From contig NZ_JACSKZ010000006.1 of NCBI RefSeq assembly GCF_018617875.1, forward strand, positions 1 through 64,000: a DNA stretch of 64,000 nt. Reading direction: 5' to 3'. The stretch comes from Exiguobacterium algae. Lineage in GTDB: Bacteria > Bacillota > Bacilli > Exiguobacteriales > Exiguobacteriaceae. Under the pieces are notes generated by a model. The model had not been told where the DNA came from and did no database searches. It saw nothing but the letters and a program-made list of their open reading frames with translations. A program made the position numbers and the translations under genes. Positions 28,639 to 37,940 of the stretch are shown piece by piece (position 1 is the stretch's first letter; every line of letters starts with the position of its first letter).

Positions 28639-29331
28639 ATGAATTTGGGGATTTACTATACTTATCAACGTGAAGAGGCTTGGAAAGTGGCATTGGAGAA
28701 AGGGGAGTTGATTGCGACAGGTGAACATGCCCTATTTACCGATCCCGTTTATGATAACTTTAAACCTGCATATGACTGGATGGTCGAGCAATACGAGGAA
28801 CGAATTGGCATTTCAATGAATGGAAATTACCCGATTTGGTGCTGGGATGAGTTCCCTGACCTTGGGAGAGGGGGACATGTGGGGCAAGGCAATAAAGGTG
28901 TGGTATTGACCGTCGAGATTCCGGACGAAGAGGTTCTCGCTTCGGAGTTTTCTTATTGGCACCATGTGTTAGGGGATTTTCCATTGTATGAAACCTTGGA
29001 AGAATATGATTCGGATGAGATGCCGCCTCCGGAAATTATTCGTCAATCATGGAATCGAATCTTTGATAAAGCATGGTGCGAAGCTTCCGTCGTGGACCAA
29101 CCGAATGTCGAACTGGTCTATCAACATGTCGTTCACCGAATTGATTTGAGCCAGGTTCGCGCCGTCATGCCGTTTGTCGACCGCAAAGAGGGTTGGTGGC
29201 ATGCTGTTTGTGGAATCGGATGGCGTATCGGATATAAACTCGGCCTTATCCGTTCCAAACCGTTCCAGTGGAACAATCAATCGAATCAGTCTGAATCATT
29301 TCCGTTACATATGAAGGGAGATGTAATGTAA
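28639..29331 (+). CDS. DUF3841 family protein
   Basis: 230 residues. Matches the DUF3841 pattern: an N-terminal YTYQREEAWKVALEKGEL, then YDWMVEQYEERIG and PIWCWDEFPD, followed by VVLTVEIPDEEVLASEF. Soluble, rich in tryptophan and tyrosine. Function unknown; the YTYQ..E.W opening recalls proteins that handle polymorphic or toxin-like substrates, but I cannot support that. Single gene with its own terminator. Confidence 0.75.
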   Translation: MNLGIYYTYQREEAWKVALEKGELIATGEHALFTDPVYDNFKPAYDWMVEQYEERIGISMNGNYPIWCWDEFPDLGRGGHVGQGNKGVVLTVEIPDEEVLASEFSYWHHVLGDFPLYETLEEYDSDEMPPPEIIRQSWNRIFDKAWCEASVVDQPNVELVYQHVVHRIDLSQVRAVMPFVDRKEGWWHAVCGIGWRIGYKLGLIRSKPFQWNNQSNQSESFPLHMKGDVM

Positions 29332-29361
29332 AACGCAGCGAACCTAAGTCAGCTGCGTTTT
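29330..29361. terminator. bidirectional terminator
   Basis: Perfect stem AAAACGCAGC / GCTGCGTTTT around a 12-nt loop. It starts within the stop codon of the DUF3841 gene and overlaps the end of the convergent small membrane protein gene. Confidence 0.8.
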
Positions 29362-29579
29362 GCATTTGGATCTAATTGTTGTTCGATGCGGTCGAGTCGT
29401 TCAATCAAAACTTGGAATTGTTCTGCATTTTGACGTTCGAGCTGGAGTTGTTCCGTCGCTCGCGCCTCATGACGGCGAACCACCCGAACAATCCACCAAA
29501 TCAAGATGATTGGTACGATTAGCATTAGAAGTAATGGTAAAAGCGCTACGAGTAGTTCAAGAATTGACACTTGATTCAT
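29349..29579 (-). CDS. small single-pass membrane protein with coiled coil
   Basis: 76 residues from the ATG at 29579, preceded by GGAGGAATAG on the minus strand. One membrane helix (about residues 5-30, LLVALLPLLLMLIVPIILIW), then a basic VRVVRRHEAR stretch and a glutamine-rich coiled coil (LIERLDRIEQQLD). Similar small proteins are common in Bacilli and have no known function. Confidence 0.65.
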   Translation of the reverse strand: MNQVSILELLVALLPLLLMLIVPIILIWWIVRVVRRHEARATEQLQLERQNAEQFQVLIERLDRIEQQLDPNAKRS

Positions 29580-29699
29580 CACTATTCCTCCTTCATCCTT
29601 TTTCATTATACTTCCAAAACAATCCAGAAAGAAATAGGGCGATGGTAGCGTCATTCATCCATTATTCGTTAAGCTAATGAGAGAAGAGGAGGATTCAAT

Positions 29700-30443
29700 A
29701 TGAAACAACCGACCCGACTTGGAACAGACCAAGCAGGTTATGTCATCAATCCGACCTCCCGAGACTCCATACAACCTGATTTCAAATCAGTCCTCAGCAA
29801 AACCATCAACCTCCTGAACGGAGTGTTCGGGGATAACCTGCATAGTGTCTATCTATACGGAAGCATCGGGCGGGGAACGGCTGTCGTCGGTCGATCGGAC
29901 TTGGATTTGACCGTGCTCGTTCACGAGGATGTTGATACAACTGAATTGATGGAACAGACGGAGCGGTTGTTGAAGGAACATCGGGAAGTGATCAAAATCG
30001 ATTACGATATCGGAAGGGTTGATACAGCGCTCGATCCAAACAAGCGGTTTGAGTGGGGCTTTTGGCTCCGGCATCTTTGCACCTGTATTTATGGAGAAGA
30101 TTTATCCACCCGCTTCCCCCTCATGAAGCCGGATGTGCACGTGAGTCAGGCGTTAAATCAGGATTTTCCGATTCGACTCGTTGCCGTGCGGGAACAGCTA
30201 AAGAGCGGAACAATCTCATACATCGAAAAGCGTTCGATGGTGAAACGGGTCATTCGGGCATGGTATCTCACCATCAACGCCCGAGATGAAAGTTTTGCCA
30301 TGACCATTGAAGAACAAATGGAAATCCTGCGCCTCTATTTCCCGAAAGATGATCGGATTCATCGTTTAGAAGAGCTCATATACCGTGAGGAAATGACAAA
30401 TCGCGAACTATTAGAAGTGTTGAACGAAATCGATTGGACGTGA
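29700..30443 (+). CDS. nucleotidyltransferase (aminoglycoside-nucleotidyltransferase-like)
   Basis: 247 residues, start behind GAGGAGGATT. The pol-beta nucleotidyltransferase signature [11 protein letters not shown]...RSDLDLTVL (GS-x10-DxD) is at about residues 51-75; a third acidic residue lies in [11 protein letters not shown]. The C-terminal half is helical. It may adenylylate a small molecule, but the size and the C-terminus do not match ANT resistance enzymes closely. It ends 5 nt before the amine oxidase gene. Confidence 0.75.
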   Translation: MKQPTRLGTDQAGYVINPTSRDSIQPDFKSVLSKTINLLNGVFGDNLHSVYLYGSIGRGTAVVGRSDLDLTVLVHEDVDTTELMEQTERLLKEHREVIKIDYDIGRVDTALDPNKRFEWGFWLRHLCTCIYGEDLSTRFPLMKPDVHVSQALNQDFPIRLVAVREQLKSGTISYIEKRSMVKRVIRAWYLTINARDESFAMTIEEQMEILRLYFPKDDRIHRLEELIYREEMTNRELLEVLNEIDWT

Positions 30444-30448
30444 TCACG

Positions 30449-31495
30449 ATGACAAAACAAGTCACAATCATCGGAGCGGGGGTGAGCGGACTCTATGCGG
30501 CACACCTCCTTCAAAGAAAAGGAGTTGACGTCACCGTCTTTGAGGCACGTGACCGGATTGGAGGACGAATTCTCTCGATTGATGGATTCGACCTCGGTCC
30601 GACGTGGTATTGGCCGGATACGGAACGGACGATGTCACGACTTGTCGAAGAATTGGGGCTCGAGACGATCCTTCAATATACGACAGGGGACATGATGCTG
30701 GAGCGTCAGACGACGACCGCACCGGAACGGCACACGTTACCGGACGAGAGCATTGTCGTGTCCCGTCGAATCAAAGGCGGGATGACGAAACTCGCCGAAG
30801 CACTGCATCGTACGTTACCGGAAGGGACGGTACGACTCGGGCAGCGTCTTACGTCGATCCAAAAAGAAGAAGACCGCGTCACGCTAACCTTCAATCGGAA
30901 TGCACCGTTCACAACCGATGCGGTTATTTTGGCACTTCCGCCACGCCTCGTCCCGAACATTCAAATCGAGCCGCCACTCGCATCGAACGTGATGAGATCC
31001 CTGCAGACGACGCCGACATGGATGGCGTCTCAGGCAAAAGCGTTGATTGTCTACAAGCACCCGTTCTGGCGGGCGGATGGCCTGTCCGGGTTTGGGATGA
31101 GCTGGGTCGGACCGCTTCAGGAAATTCATGACGCTTCCCCGATGGATGGGCGCGGAGCGCTGTTCGGATTTTTTCAGATGCCATCGTATGAACGGGAAGC
31201 ACTAGGGGAAGGGCAAATCAAGACGCGTGTCTTTGAACAGCTGGAGAAACTGTATGGAGCGCAAGCGAACACGTTCCTCCAATTCTATTTTGTCGACTGG
31301 GCAAATGATGCCGATACAGCGACGGAAGCGGACAAACTCCCGCTCACGGCGTTTCCGACGTATGGACCGATCGATTTGGGGGATCGTCTCCATTTGATTG
31401 GTTCCGAGACAGATGCCCAGTTTGGCGGGCACATTGAAGGGGCGCTGCGCTCGGCGGAACGGATTGTAGACGAACTGACAAATCATGCGATATGA
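30449..31495 (+). CDS. FAD-dependent amine oxidase family protein
   Basis: 348 residues from the ATG at 30449. FAD-binding [17 protein letters not shown] at the N-terminus, then [13 protein letters not shown], and the C-terminal [20 protein letters not shown], which covers the flavin. It belongs with flavin monoamine oxidase-type proteins but is shorter than eukaryotic MAO. Substrate unknown. It follows the nucleotidyltransferase by 5 nt and ends at a terminator. Confidence 0.87.
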   Translation: MTKQVTIIGAGVSGLYAAHLLQRKGVDVTVFEARDRIGGRILSIDGFDLGPTWYWPDTERTMSRLVEELGLETILQYTTGDMMLERQTTTAPERHTLPDESIVVSRRIKGGMTKLAEALHRTLPEGTVRLGQRLTSIQKEEDRVTLTFNRNAPFTTDAVILALPPRLVPNIQIEPPLASNVMRSLQTTPTWMASQAKALIVYKHPFWRADGLSGFGMSWVGPLQEIHDASPMDGRGALFGFFQMPSYEREALGEGQIKTRVFEQLEKLYGAQANTFLQFYFVDWANDADTATEADKLPLTAFPTYGPIDLGDRLHLIGSETDAQFGGHIEGALRSAERIVDELTNHAI

Positions 31496-31498
31496 GAG

Positions 31499-31523
31499 AG
31501 GAGGGACTGTTTCCCTCCTTTTT
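31499..31523 (+). terminator. terminator of the nucleotidyltransferase-oxidase pair
   Basis: Stem AGGAGGG / CCCTCCT (loop ACTGTTT) followed by five T residues. Confidence 0.8.
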
Positions 31524-31586
31524 AATTTGTAAAAAAACGGAACTTATTCTACTTTTTTAGCGTATATTGATAAAGAGGTGACGAAG

Positions 31587-32048
31587 ATGAATAAACAAGA
31601 ACGGTTGGACCAAGTAACGACCATGAAAGAACAATGGCTATTCAAACGGATCGCGCTCGGGGTTTTGGCGGGTCTTTCGATTTACCTGTTGTTGCAGGAA
31701 GTGGTACCGGTAGGCGTTGGCGTGATGGCCATCGGGATCACGCTATTCCTGTTGCACCACTATTTGATGCAAGAAGCGCATGTTTTGAAAGAACTGACGG
31801 AGAACGAACGGGTGAAACGAATCGTCCTGCTGCAATATCGGCTGGATACACTGTTTATCGTTCTCATCGCATTGTTGTTTCCACTCACGATGCGTTTCAT
31901 GCCGGGGTCATGGAGCACGCAGATGTTGTACATAGGAGCTGGTGTTTATATTTTGTGGACGCAAAGAAGACTTGACGGTCAGTTACGTCAGTTGGATGAA
32001 CATCAACCGACACGTCGGGAGATTCAACGCAACCGCTTTTCATTTTAA
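31587..32048 (+). CDS. 4-TM protein, local family member 1
   Basis: 153 residues from the ATG at 31587 (GAGGTG upstream). Charged N-terminus (MNKQERLDQVTTMKEQ), two membrane helices (about 19-55), a basic/acidic cytosolic middle, two more helices (about 86-125), and a tail with LRQLDEHQPTRREIQRN. Three other proteins in the window (32079, 34239, 41885) share this plan and the tail motif. No known family. Spaced 30 nt from member 2. Confidence 0.7.
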   Translation: MNKQERLDQVTTMKEQWLFKRIALGVLAGLSIYLLLQEVVPVGVGVMAIGITLFLLHHYLMQEAHVLKELTENERVKRIVLLQYRLDTLFIVLIALLFPLTMRFMPGSWSTQMLYIGAGVYILWTQRRLDGQLRQLDEHQPTRREIQRNRFSF

Positions 32049-32078
32049 AGATCGGATTTAGAAGAAGGGGACAATCAT

Positions 32079-32546
32079 ATGATTGGAAAAGAACAACGAA
32101 TCAAACAATTGCGCTCTCAAGCGAACCGTGACTGGTATTGGCGTTACTGGGGATTTGTCACGAGTCTCGTGATTGCCGCCGTCCTTGCTTACCAGGACAT
32201 GTCGAATCTGGCACTGGTCCTCGTCGTGATGTTCTTTCCGAGGCTTTGTGCGGAGTGGCGCAAAACCAAACTGCTTCTCAGTTTCAACGAGGATACACGA
32301 TATTGCCGTCTGGTCCACGCCGGATTTGGATTGCAATGGATCGGATTTGTCACGCTTATCGGTCTGGTTCTCGCCTATCAGGAAGAGTGGATCACGCTGA
32401 CGAACTTGGTAGGCGTCGTTCTTTTGATCATGGGGAGCGGAGAACTGCTTACCCGGAAGGTGAACCGGGCCGTTCGAAAAGTGGATGCAGACCATGTGAC
32501 GGACAAAATGGTTAGACAGGCGGAAATAGAACGCCGGGTGAGTTGA
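32079..32546 (+). CDS. 4-TM protein, local family member 2
   Basis: 155 residues. Same layout as member 1: MIGKEQRIKQLRSQANRD, helices at about 23-60, a middle segment with KTKLLLSFNEDTRY, helices at about 85-120, and a tail RKVDADHVTDKMVRQ. Closest to member 3, which has MKLLSTFNKDPQY at the same place. Likely cotranscribed with member 1. Function unknown. Confidence 0.7.
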   Translation: MIGKEQRIKQLRSQANRDWYWRYWGFVTSLVIAAVLAYQDMSNLALVLVVMFFPRLCAEWRKTKLLLSFNEDTRYCRLVHAGFGLQWIGFVTLIGLVLAYQEEWITLTNLVGVVLLIMGSGELLTRKVNRAVRKVDADHVTDKMVRQAEIERRVS

Positions 32547-32622
32547 CGCTGTTTCAGGACATCGGTCCTTTCGATCCTTTCTTCGTTATTGTTCACTAGA
32601 AAGAACGAAAGGGGATGTCGAG

Positions 32623-33048
32623 ATGAAGGGAGTCGTATTCGCCATCAGTGGCGGTTTTTTTCTCACGCTTCAAAGTGTCGCCAACGCACGGATCAGTTCA
32701 CATATCGGGACGTGGCAGGCGGCAACCCTGACGCAGTTCACCGGATTTGTCGTTGCGCTACTCATCATGTTGATGCTACGGGACCGGACGTATATCGAGA
32801 TGCGACATGTGCAGCCGCTCTATTTGTCCGGCGGGGCGTTCGCGGCACTCATCTTGTTCAGCAACATGACCGCCGTCCACGCGCTCGGTGTCACCTTGAC
32901 GATTTCTTTGTTCCTCATCGCCCAGTTGACCCTTGCCCTCCTCATCGATTGGCGTGGTTGGTTCGGGATGGTACGCCGTCAGTTAAGCGTACCACAGCTC
33001 ATCGGTGTCTTGATGATGGTTGCCGGGGTGGTGATTTTAAAATGGTAG
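32623..33048 (+). CDS. YdcZ-type DMT (DUF606) membrane protein, first copy
   Basis: 141 residues, about five membrane helices. The YdcZ pattern is clear: GGFFLTLQSVANARISSHIG at the start and GVLMMVAGVVIL at the end. These half-size drug/metabolite transporter superfamily proteins probably work as pairs. A second copy lies 0.7 kb on, with a Crp-type regulator between them. It ends 11 nt before the regulator start. Confidence 0.85.
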   Translation: MKGVVFAISGGFFLTLQSVANARISSHIGTWQAATLTQFTGFVVALLIMLMLRDRTYIEMRHVQPLYLSGGAFAALILFSNMTAVHALGVTLTISLFLIAQLTLALLIDWRGWFGMVRRQLSVPQLIGVLMMVAGVVILKW

Positions 33049-33059
33049 GAGGCAAGTCC

Positions 33060-33719
33060 GTGGTTACGAACTATCTCGAACAGTTTCAGCTCGATGTGTT
33101 ACCTGAACAAGCGATCGATTTCCTTCGACTCGAACATTTCTCACCCGGAGACGTCATTTGTGCGCAAGGGGATGAGGCGGGGCATCTCCGCTTTCATGTG
33201 AAAGGGAAGATTCGGGTCTCCCATACATCGGTGTCGGGGAAACGGCTCGTCCTGTCGTTCAAATATCCGCTCGATTTGATCGGGGATATCGAGTACGTCA
33301 GGCGGACGCCTTATTTGAACACGGTCGAGGCGGTCACGGACGTCGAAATGCTCGTCATTCGATTTGATGACTTGGCACGGCATGCGACCGATGCGGTTCC
33401 TTGGCTCCACTATCTGCTTGAAGAAATCACGCGGAAGTTCGAGTTGAAATCGCAGTCGCTCAGCTTCAACTTGTTTTATCCGGTCGAGGTACGACTCGCG
33501 AGTTACGTGCTGTCGATGACACCGGACGACCCATCGCTTGGCTCGACAGTCGATGATTTGAATGATATTGCAGATCTGATCGGGACGAGCTATCGACACG
33601 TCAATCGGACGTTACGACGCTTCGTCGAAAAGGGATACATCGAGCGGGACCGACGGCGCATTACGATTGTGGACCGGGAAGGATTGCTTGAAGTTGTCGG
33701 GGAAAGTATTTATGAATAG
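33060..33719 (+). CDS. Crp/Fnr family transcriptional regulator
   Basis: 219 residues from a GTG at 33060, which follows TAGGAGG by 7 nt; the reading frame is open further upstream but lacks a start signal. N-terminal cyclic-nucleotide-binding-like domain (HFSPGDVICAQGDEAGHLRF), dimer helix, and C-terminal winged helix with DDLNDIADLIGTSYRHVNRT. The FeS cysteines of Fnr are absent. It sits between two YdcZ-type transporter genes and probably controls them. Confidence 0.9.
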   Translation: MVTNYLEQFQLDVLPEQAIDFLRLEHFSPGDVICAQGDEAGHLRFHVKGKIRVSHTSVSGKRLVLSFKYPLDLIGDIEYVRRTPYLNTVEAVTDVEMLVIRFDDLARHATDAVPWLHYLLEEITRKFELKSQSLSFNLFYPVEVRLASYVLSMTPDDPSLGSTVDDLNDIADLIGTSYRHVNRTLRRFVEKGYIERDRRRITIVDREGLLEVVGESIYE

Positions 33720-33731
33720 GGGGCGAGTCGG

Positions 33732-34205
33732 ATGGTGATTGGGATGGTACTCGCTGTCACCGGCGGGATGCTCGTCTGTGTGCAAAACACCTTTAATGCG
33801 AACGTCAAAAAGCGTGTCGGTGCGTGGGCGACGACGACACTCGTTCTCGGGCTCGGTTTTTTGGCATCGCTATTACTCGGGTTATTCAGTGAAGGGATGA
33901 ACCTTTTCCGTGTCGATGAGATGGAGGCATGGTATTGGTTCAGTGGTATCCTTGGGATTGGGGTCGTCATGAGTGTCACGCAAGGCGTTGAGCGGCTCGG
34001 TCCGAGCTACGCCATCTCGATTGTGATGGTGTCGCAGATTTTGTTTGCCTTACTTTGGGATACGCTCGGCTGGTTCGGTCTCGAGGCCGTTCCGTTCACG
34101 GGGAAGACGGTACTCGGAATCGTCTTGATTGTCGGGGGCGTACTCGTGTTTCAGTTGAGCGGGAACGGACAAAACGTACGCACGCCGGCTGAACGCGCGA
34201 GCTAA
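33732..34205 (+). CDS. YdcZ-type DMT (DUF606) membrane protein, second copy
   Basis: 157 residues, about five helices. Begins MVIGMVLAVTGGMLVCVQNTF with the family's NANVKKRVGAW turn, and ends VLGIVLIVGGVLVF. Homologous to the first copy at 32623; the pair probably forms a heterodimeric transporter. It starts 12 nt after the Crp-type regulator. Substrate unknown. Confidence 0.85.
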   Translation: MVIGMVLAVTGGMLVCVQNTFNANVKKRVGAWATTTLVLGLGFLASLLLGLFSEGMNLFRVDEMEAWYWFSGILGIGVVMSVTQGVERLGPSYAISIVMVSQILFALLWDTLGWFGLEAVPFTGKTVLGIVLIVGGVLVFQLSGNGQNVRTPAERAS

Positions 34206-34238
34206 GAAAAACGAACAGATGAGTCAGGGGGAAGGCGG

Positions 34239-34724
34239 ATGGTTGAAAAGCATGAACGATTACAACAAATGGTCGAGCGCGATCTCGATGCGAGAAGCAC
34301 AGGTTTCATTTTCGGAATCGCAGGTCTTTTCGTTGTTCTGACCGCTACGGTGATCCAAGGAGTTACTGTGACCACAATGGCAATGGCCTTTTTGGTGACG
34401 CAGCTGCCTACATTGTATCAATCGTGGCAACGGATGAAGCTGTTGAGCACATTCAACAAGGATCCACAATATCAACAGCTCGTAAGTCGTGAGTTCACGA
34501 TTGTATTGACGATGTTTGGCTCACTGGCCAGTTTCACCTTCATCTCAAGATTCTTTACGGACTCGGTTTTGGAACTGGTGGGTTTCAGTTTGATTTGGTT
34601 CATCCCGCTTGTCATTTGGTACATGTCGGTACAACGCGAACTGGCTCAAGTCGATCCGGAACACGTGTCACATCGTGAGTTACGACGGGCTTGCCGTGAC
34701 GCCTTGCGTGAACAGACCGACTGA
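34239..34724 (+). CDS. 4-TM protein, local family member 3
   Basis: 161 residues, GGGGGAAGGCGG upstream. N-terminal charged helix (MVEKHERLQQMVERDLDAR), helices at about 22-62, middle segment MKLLSTFNKDPQYQQLVS, helices at about 92-127, tail AQVDPEHVSHRELRRAC. Shares plan, middle motif and tail with members 2 and 1. It closes the YdcZ-Crp cluster before a terminator. Function unknown. Confidence 0.7.
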   Translation: MVEKHERLQQMVERDLDARSTGFIFGIAGLFVVLTATVIQGVTVTTMAMAFLVTQLPTLYQSWQRMKLLSTFNKDPQYQQLVSREFTIVLTMFGSLASFTFISRFFTDSVLELVGFSLIWFIPLVIWYMSVQRELAQVDPEHVSHRELRRACRDALREQTD

Positions 34725-34742
34725 AGAGTCTGTACCCGATAT

Positions 34743-34779
34743 AAAACCAGCTCCGGAAACGTGTCCGGAGCTGGTTTTT
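34743..34779. terminator. bidirectional terminator
   Basis: Perfect stem AAACCAGCTCCGGA / TCCGGAGCTGGTTT with a T-run on the right and A residues on the left. It serves the plus-strand 4-TM gene and the minus-strand ABC operon. Confidence 0.9.
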
Positions 34780-34869
34780 TCATGAGAACATCGCAATCAA
34801 GTAGCCGCAGATGACCATGCCAATCGTATAAAATTTAAAGCGGTGTCGTTCCCAAAACGAGTCATTCAT
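34780..34869 (-). CDS. 29-residue membrane peptide coupled to an ABC transporter
   Basis: The ORF encodes MNDSFWERHRFKFYTIGM and then a hydrophobic stretch ending AMFS: a basic cytosolic start and one short membrane helix. Its ATG overlaps the TGA of the ABC ATPase gene (ATGA), and its stop abuts the operon terminator, both arguing for a real third gene. No family recognised. It could be a small regulatory subunit of the transporter. Confidence 0.6.
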   Translation of the reverse strand: MNDSFWERHRFKFYTIGMVICGYLIAMFS

Positions 34870-35594
34870 CGTGTCACCGCCACATCGTCAAGCGGCGTGT
34901 CGACCATTCGAACGAATGCTTCGTCCGGGTCGGTCGTTCCAGACTCGTCGAGCCAGTCTTGGAAGTCACCTTCATATAAAATACGTCCACCGTGCAGGAA
35001 GATGACGTGGGCATCGAGTTGAGCCAAGTCGTGTAGTTGATGCGTCGAAATGAGACACGTCTTGCCCTCGTCGACGAGTCGTTGTAGGCGGCGCATGATT
35101 TGAATGCGGGACGCCGGGTCGACTCCGCTCGTCGGCTCATCAAATAAATAAAGAGATCGTTTGATTGAAGATAATAGTGTCACGAAGAGCCATTTCTTCT
35201 CCCCAACCGACATCTTCCCGAGCTTCATCGTCCATAGATGTTCGAACAGTTCTTGTTCGCGAGAGGTTGAAAGGTTATTCATGTACGATTCGAGTTTCTT
35301 GAAGTCGGGGCGCTGCGACAGACGTCCGATGAAATAGGCGAAGTCCTTGCCTGTCAACTCATGATGGTTATACATGAGTTGTGTCAAATACAGCATGTCC
35401 GTCGTCGGAACGAGGTCGAGTGACGCTTTGTCAACGGGAAGGGTACCCGTCATACAATCAAACAGTGTCGTCTTCCCGGCACCGTTCAGTCCGATTAAGA
35501 CGTTCAGTTTATTTGGTTGTAGCGTGAACGAGACGTCATCGAGTACAGGACGTGTCGCTTTCGGATAGCGATAAGTGAGTTGGTTTACGTGCAT
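34866..35594 (-). CDS. ABC transporter ATP-binding protein
   Basis: 242 residues. Walker A GLNGAGKTTLF at about 36-46, signature LGKMSVGEKKWLFVTLL (SVGEK replaces the usual LSGGQ), Walker B SLYLFDEPTSGVD, and switch His in ISTHQLHDLAQLD. The altered signature resembles ATPases of ABC-2 type exporters with reduced conservation. It follows the permease gene by 9 nt and is coupled to the 29-codon peptide. Cargo unknown. Confidence 0.85.
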   Translation of the reverse strand: MHVNQLTYRYPKATRPVLDDVSFTLQPNKLNVLIGLNGAGKTTLFDCMTGTLPVDKASLDLVPTTDMLYLTQLMYNHHELTGKDFAYFIGRLSQRPDFKKLESYMNNLSTSREQELFEHLWTMKLGKMSVGEKKWLFVTLLSSIKRSLYLFDEPTSGVDPASRIQIMRRLQRLVDEGKTCLISTHQLHDLAQLDAHVIFLHGGRILYEGDFQDWLDESGTTDPDEAFVRMVDTPLDDVAVTR

Positions 35595-35603
35595 AAGAAC
35601 CTC

Positions 35604-36329
35604 CTAGCGTGTGATGAGTGAGACGAGACTGAAGCGTTTCAACGCAATCGCACCGATGATGAAGTAACCGAGTACGGCAAGGAATGTCGCCCATACTCCA
35701 AACGAGAGTTCGACTTGAGTCGTCAGATGCAGCAATCCGAGCGCGAATTCATGGAGTGTATAGAACGGGTTGAGGAAGCTGAACCATTGATCGGGTGATT
35801 TTGTCGCTAATATGAAGAGCGGAAACATCAGAATGTTCGCGAACGTCCCGAGACTCGATACCTTCACTGGAAGTGCCGTGACGGCGACACTGGCAACTGC
35901 GAACGGGATACTCCCGATCAATACGAGTAAAGACGTTGCAATCAACTTGAACGAGAAGAAGCCATGTACGAGCGTGACGACCGTTGTGAATAAAAGCAGG
36001 CTGATGGATGCGAATAAGAGCTGTGCTAAGATGACGGCGATGACATACGTCAGTTTGTTCCCGGAAATCATCACGTACGTTTTCATCAGTCCATATTCGC
36101 GCATGCGAGCGAGTTCGATACCGACACCATTCACATATGTAGCAAGGACAATGTATACCCAAAAATAAGCGATTTGTCCGTAATATTCTGCAGGTGTCGC
36201 TTGATGAACACCTGATAATGGTGTCGTCAAAGCGATGACGAGTGGAATTCCGAGTGTCCAAAAGAATGGAACTTTATCCGTGACGACCACTTTGGCATAC
36301 ATAAATAAATAACTTGTGATTTGATGCAT
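35604..36329 (-). CDS. ABC-2 type transporter permease
   Basis: 241 residues from the ATG at 36329, behind ACGGAGGAAC. Six predicted membrane helices, starting with FFWTLGIPLVIALTTPLSG and closing with LAVLGYFIIGAIAL; the single membrane domain makes a homodimer likely. Forms an exporter with the downstream ATPase. Order in transcription: permease, ATPase, small peptide. Confidence 0.8.
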   Translation of the reverse strand: MHQITSYLFMYAKVVVTDKVPFFWTLGIPLVIALTTPLSGVHQATPAEYYGQIAYFWVYIVLATYVNGVGIELARMREYGLMKTYVMISGNKLTYVIAVILAQLLFASISLLLFTTVVTLVHGFFSFKLIATSLLVLIGSIPFAVASVAVTALPVKVSSLGTFANILMFPLFILATKSPDQWFSFLNPFYTLHEFALGLLHLTTQVELSFGVWATFLAVLGYFIIGAIALKRFSLVSLITR

Positions 36330-36402
36330 CCTGTTCCTCCGTTTGTATGTTTGATTGTTTGTATCGTAGCACAATATACGGAAGGTGATTGGAAAAAGTT
36401 TC

Positions 36403-36434
36403 AAAAAAATAATCCCTCATATCGAATGAGGGAT
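36403..36434 (-). terminator. terminator of the desaturase gene
   Basis: Perfect stem ATCCCTCAT / ATGAGGGAT, loop ATCGA, and a run of T residues on the minus strand, 10 nt after the desaturase stop. Confidence 0.85.
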
Positions 36435-36443
36435 GAAAGAAAA

Positions 36444-37940
36444 TCATTTCACTTTGTCCCGCTTTGCAATCTTGTCGCTCACTTGCTGACCGCTCAGCGT
36501 CACCATCGGCATGCCGCCGCCTGGATTGACGGTCCCTCCAACGAAGTAGAGGTTGTCGTACAGCTCGCTCTGTTTCTTATGCTTGAAGCCACCGTTTCGC
36601 TTCTTGTCGGAGACGGTCCCGTAAATCGCTCCGCGGTCGGAACCATACGTCCGTTCAATGTCGTGTGGCGTCCATACATCCCGCGTTACCGTATGTTCGC
36701 GTAAACCATCCAGTCCCATCCGTTCCAGCTTGTCGAGCACCCGCTCTTCAAACGCGGCATACTCGTCCTCGGTGAACGGTTCGTCCTGAATATACGGGAT
36801 ATGCGGTAAGATTTTAATGTTCTCATAGCCGGGCGGTGCCTGTGTCGGGTCCGTCTTGTTGACGTTGACCAGATAAATTGTCGGGTCGTCCGGTAGCTCA
36901 TGCTTCTCGAACACCTTGTCCATCTGCTCATGCAAGTTTTCCGAGAAGAAGAAGTTATGATGCGCGAGCTGCGGATAGGATTTCTTCACACCGAGATGCA
37001 GGACGAAGCCGGAACTGGCCGGTTCATACTTTTTCACCAGCTTCTCGACATACCGTTCGTCCGCGTCGACCATCTTCTGATAAAACGGGATCACTTCCAT
37101 GTTTGAGACGAAGTAATCGGCCGAGCGGAGACGCCCGTCTGAAAGTTCGATCGCTGTGATGTTTTTGTTCACGGTATGCACACGGACGACACCTTCTCCG
37201 GTATGGAACTGGACACCGATCTCTTCCGCGAGCTTCGTCAATCCTTCCGCGAGTTTGTGCGTGCCGCCTTCCACGTACCAGCATCCTTGCGCGTATTGCA
37301 TGTAAATCATCATGTTGAGGACGGCCGGGGCACTGTAAGGGGAAGAACCGACATATTTCACGTAATACGACAGCATGTCCCGGAGGTGCGGGTTCGAGAT
37401 TCGTTTGTTGATGGCGCTATACATCGTGGACGTCAAATCAAATCCAAACAGTGTCGGAAGGATGCCCGTTTGTAGGACGGCGCCTAAAGGGGATTCGAAT
37501 CCTTCGTTTAAGTATCCTTTTTCTGTCGTCTTATAGATGCGTTCGGCATATTTCAGGAGTTCACGATATTCCTTCATGTCTTGTTTCGACAGCGTCGGGT
37601 TGGCACGGTGCATCTGTTCGAGGTCGTGATAGAGGTCGAGCGTCGTGCCGTCGGGGAAGAAAGAGCGCCACTCGAGTTCCAGACGTTTGATCGGCACATA
37701 GTCCTCCATCCGTTTGCCACTGCCCCGGAATAGTTTGTCGAAGATATGCGGCATCGTCAAAATGGAAGGGCCGAGGTCAAAACCGAAACCGTCTTTCTCA
37801 AGGCGGTTCACTTTCCCGCCGAGATGCTTGTTCTTTTCATAGAGGGAGACGTCATATCCTTTTTGTGCGAGCGAGATGGCCGCGGATAACCCGCCCAGAC
37901 CTCCTCCGATCACGATGACCGATTTCTCAATTTTTTGCAT
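36444..37940 (-). CDS. phytoene/diapophytoene desaturase family protein (CrtI/CrtN type)
   Basis: 498 residues from the ATG at 37940, behind GAAAGGCGGCGG. FAD-binding [20 protein letters not shown] at about 8-27, then [19 protein letters not shown] and FDLGPSIL. The C-terminus holds [20 protein letters not shown], the signature of bacterial carotenoid desaturases. It introduces or oxidises double bonds in C30 or C40 carotenoid precursors. No crtM/crtB or other carotenoid gene is near, so it stands alone here. Desaturase versus diaponeurosporene oxidase cannot be separated by eye. Confidence 0.88.
   Translation of the reverse strand: MQKIEKSVIVIGGGLGGLSAAISLAQKGYDVSLYEKNKHLGGKVNRLEKDGFGFDLGPSILTMPHIFDKLFRGSGKRMEDYVPIKRLELEWRSFFPDGTTLDLYHDLEQMHRANPTLSKQDMKEYRELLKYAERIYKTTEKGYLNEGFESPLGAVLQTGILPTLFGFDLTSTMYSAINKRISNPHLRDMLSYYVKYVGSSPYSAPAVLNMMIYMQYAQGCWYVEGGTHKLAEGLTKLAEEIGVQFHTGEGVVRVHTVNKNITAIELSDGRLRSADYFVSNMEVIPFYQKMVDADERYVEKLVKKYEPASSGFVLHLGVKKSYPQLAHHNFFFSENLHEQMDKVFEKHELPDDPTIYLVNVNKTDPTQAPPGYENIKILPHIPYIQDEPFTEDEYAAFEERVLDKLERMGLDGLREHTVTRDVWTPHDIERTYGSDRGAIYGTVSDKKRNGGFKHKKQSELYDNLYFVGGTVNPGGGMPMVTLSGQQVSDKIAKRDKVK

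Noticed and set aside
29700-30443. Aminoglycoside resistance gene
   Set aside because: It has the nucleotidyltransferase core, but length and C-terminal half do not clearly match ANT enzymes, so only the fold is called.
30604-31131. 175-residue ORF inside the amine oxidase gene
   Set aside because: Arginine/threonine-rich shadow frame of a clearly recognised gene.
32589-33059. Long N-terminal extension of the Crp-type regulator
   Set aside because: The open frame overlaps the YdcZ gene in another frame and gives low-complexity, arginine/histidine-rich sequence; the GTG at 33060 has a proper ribosome site.
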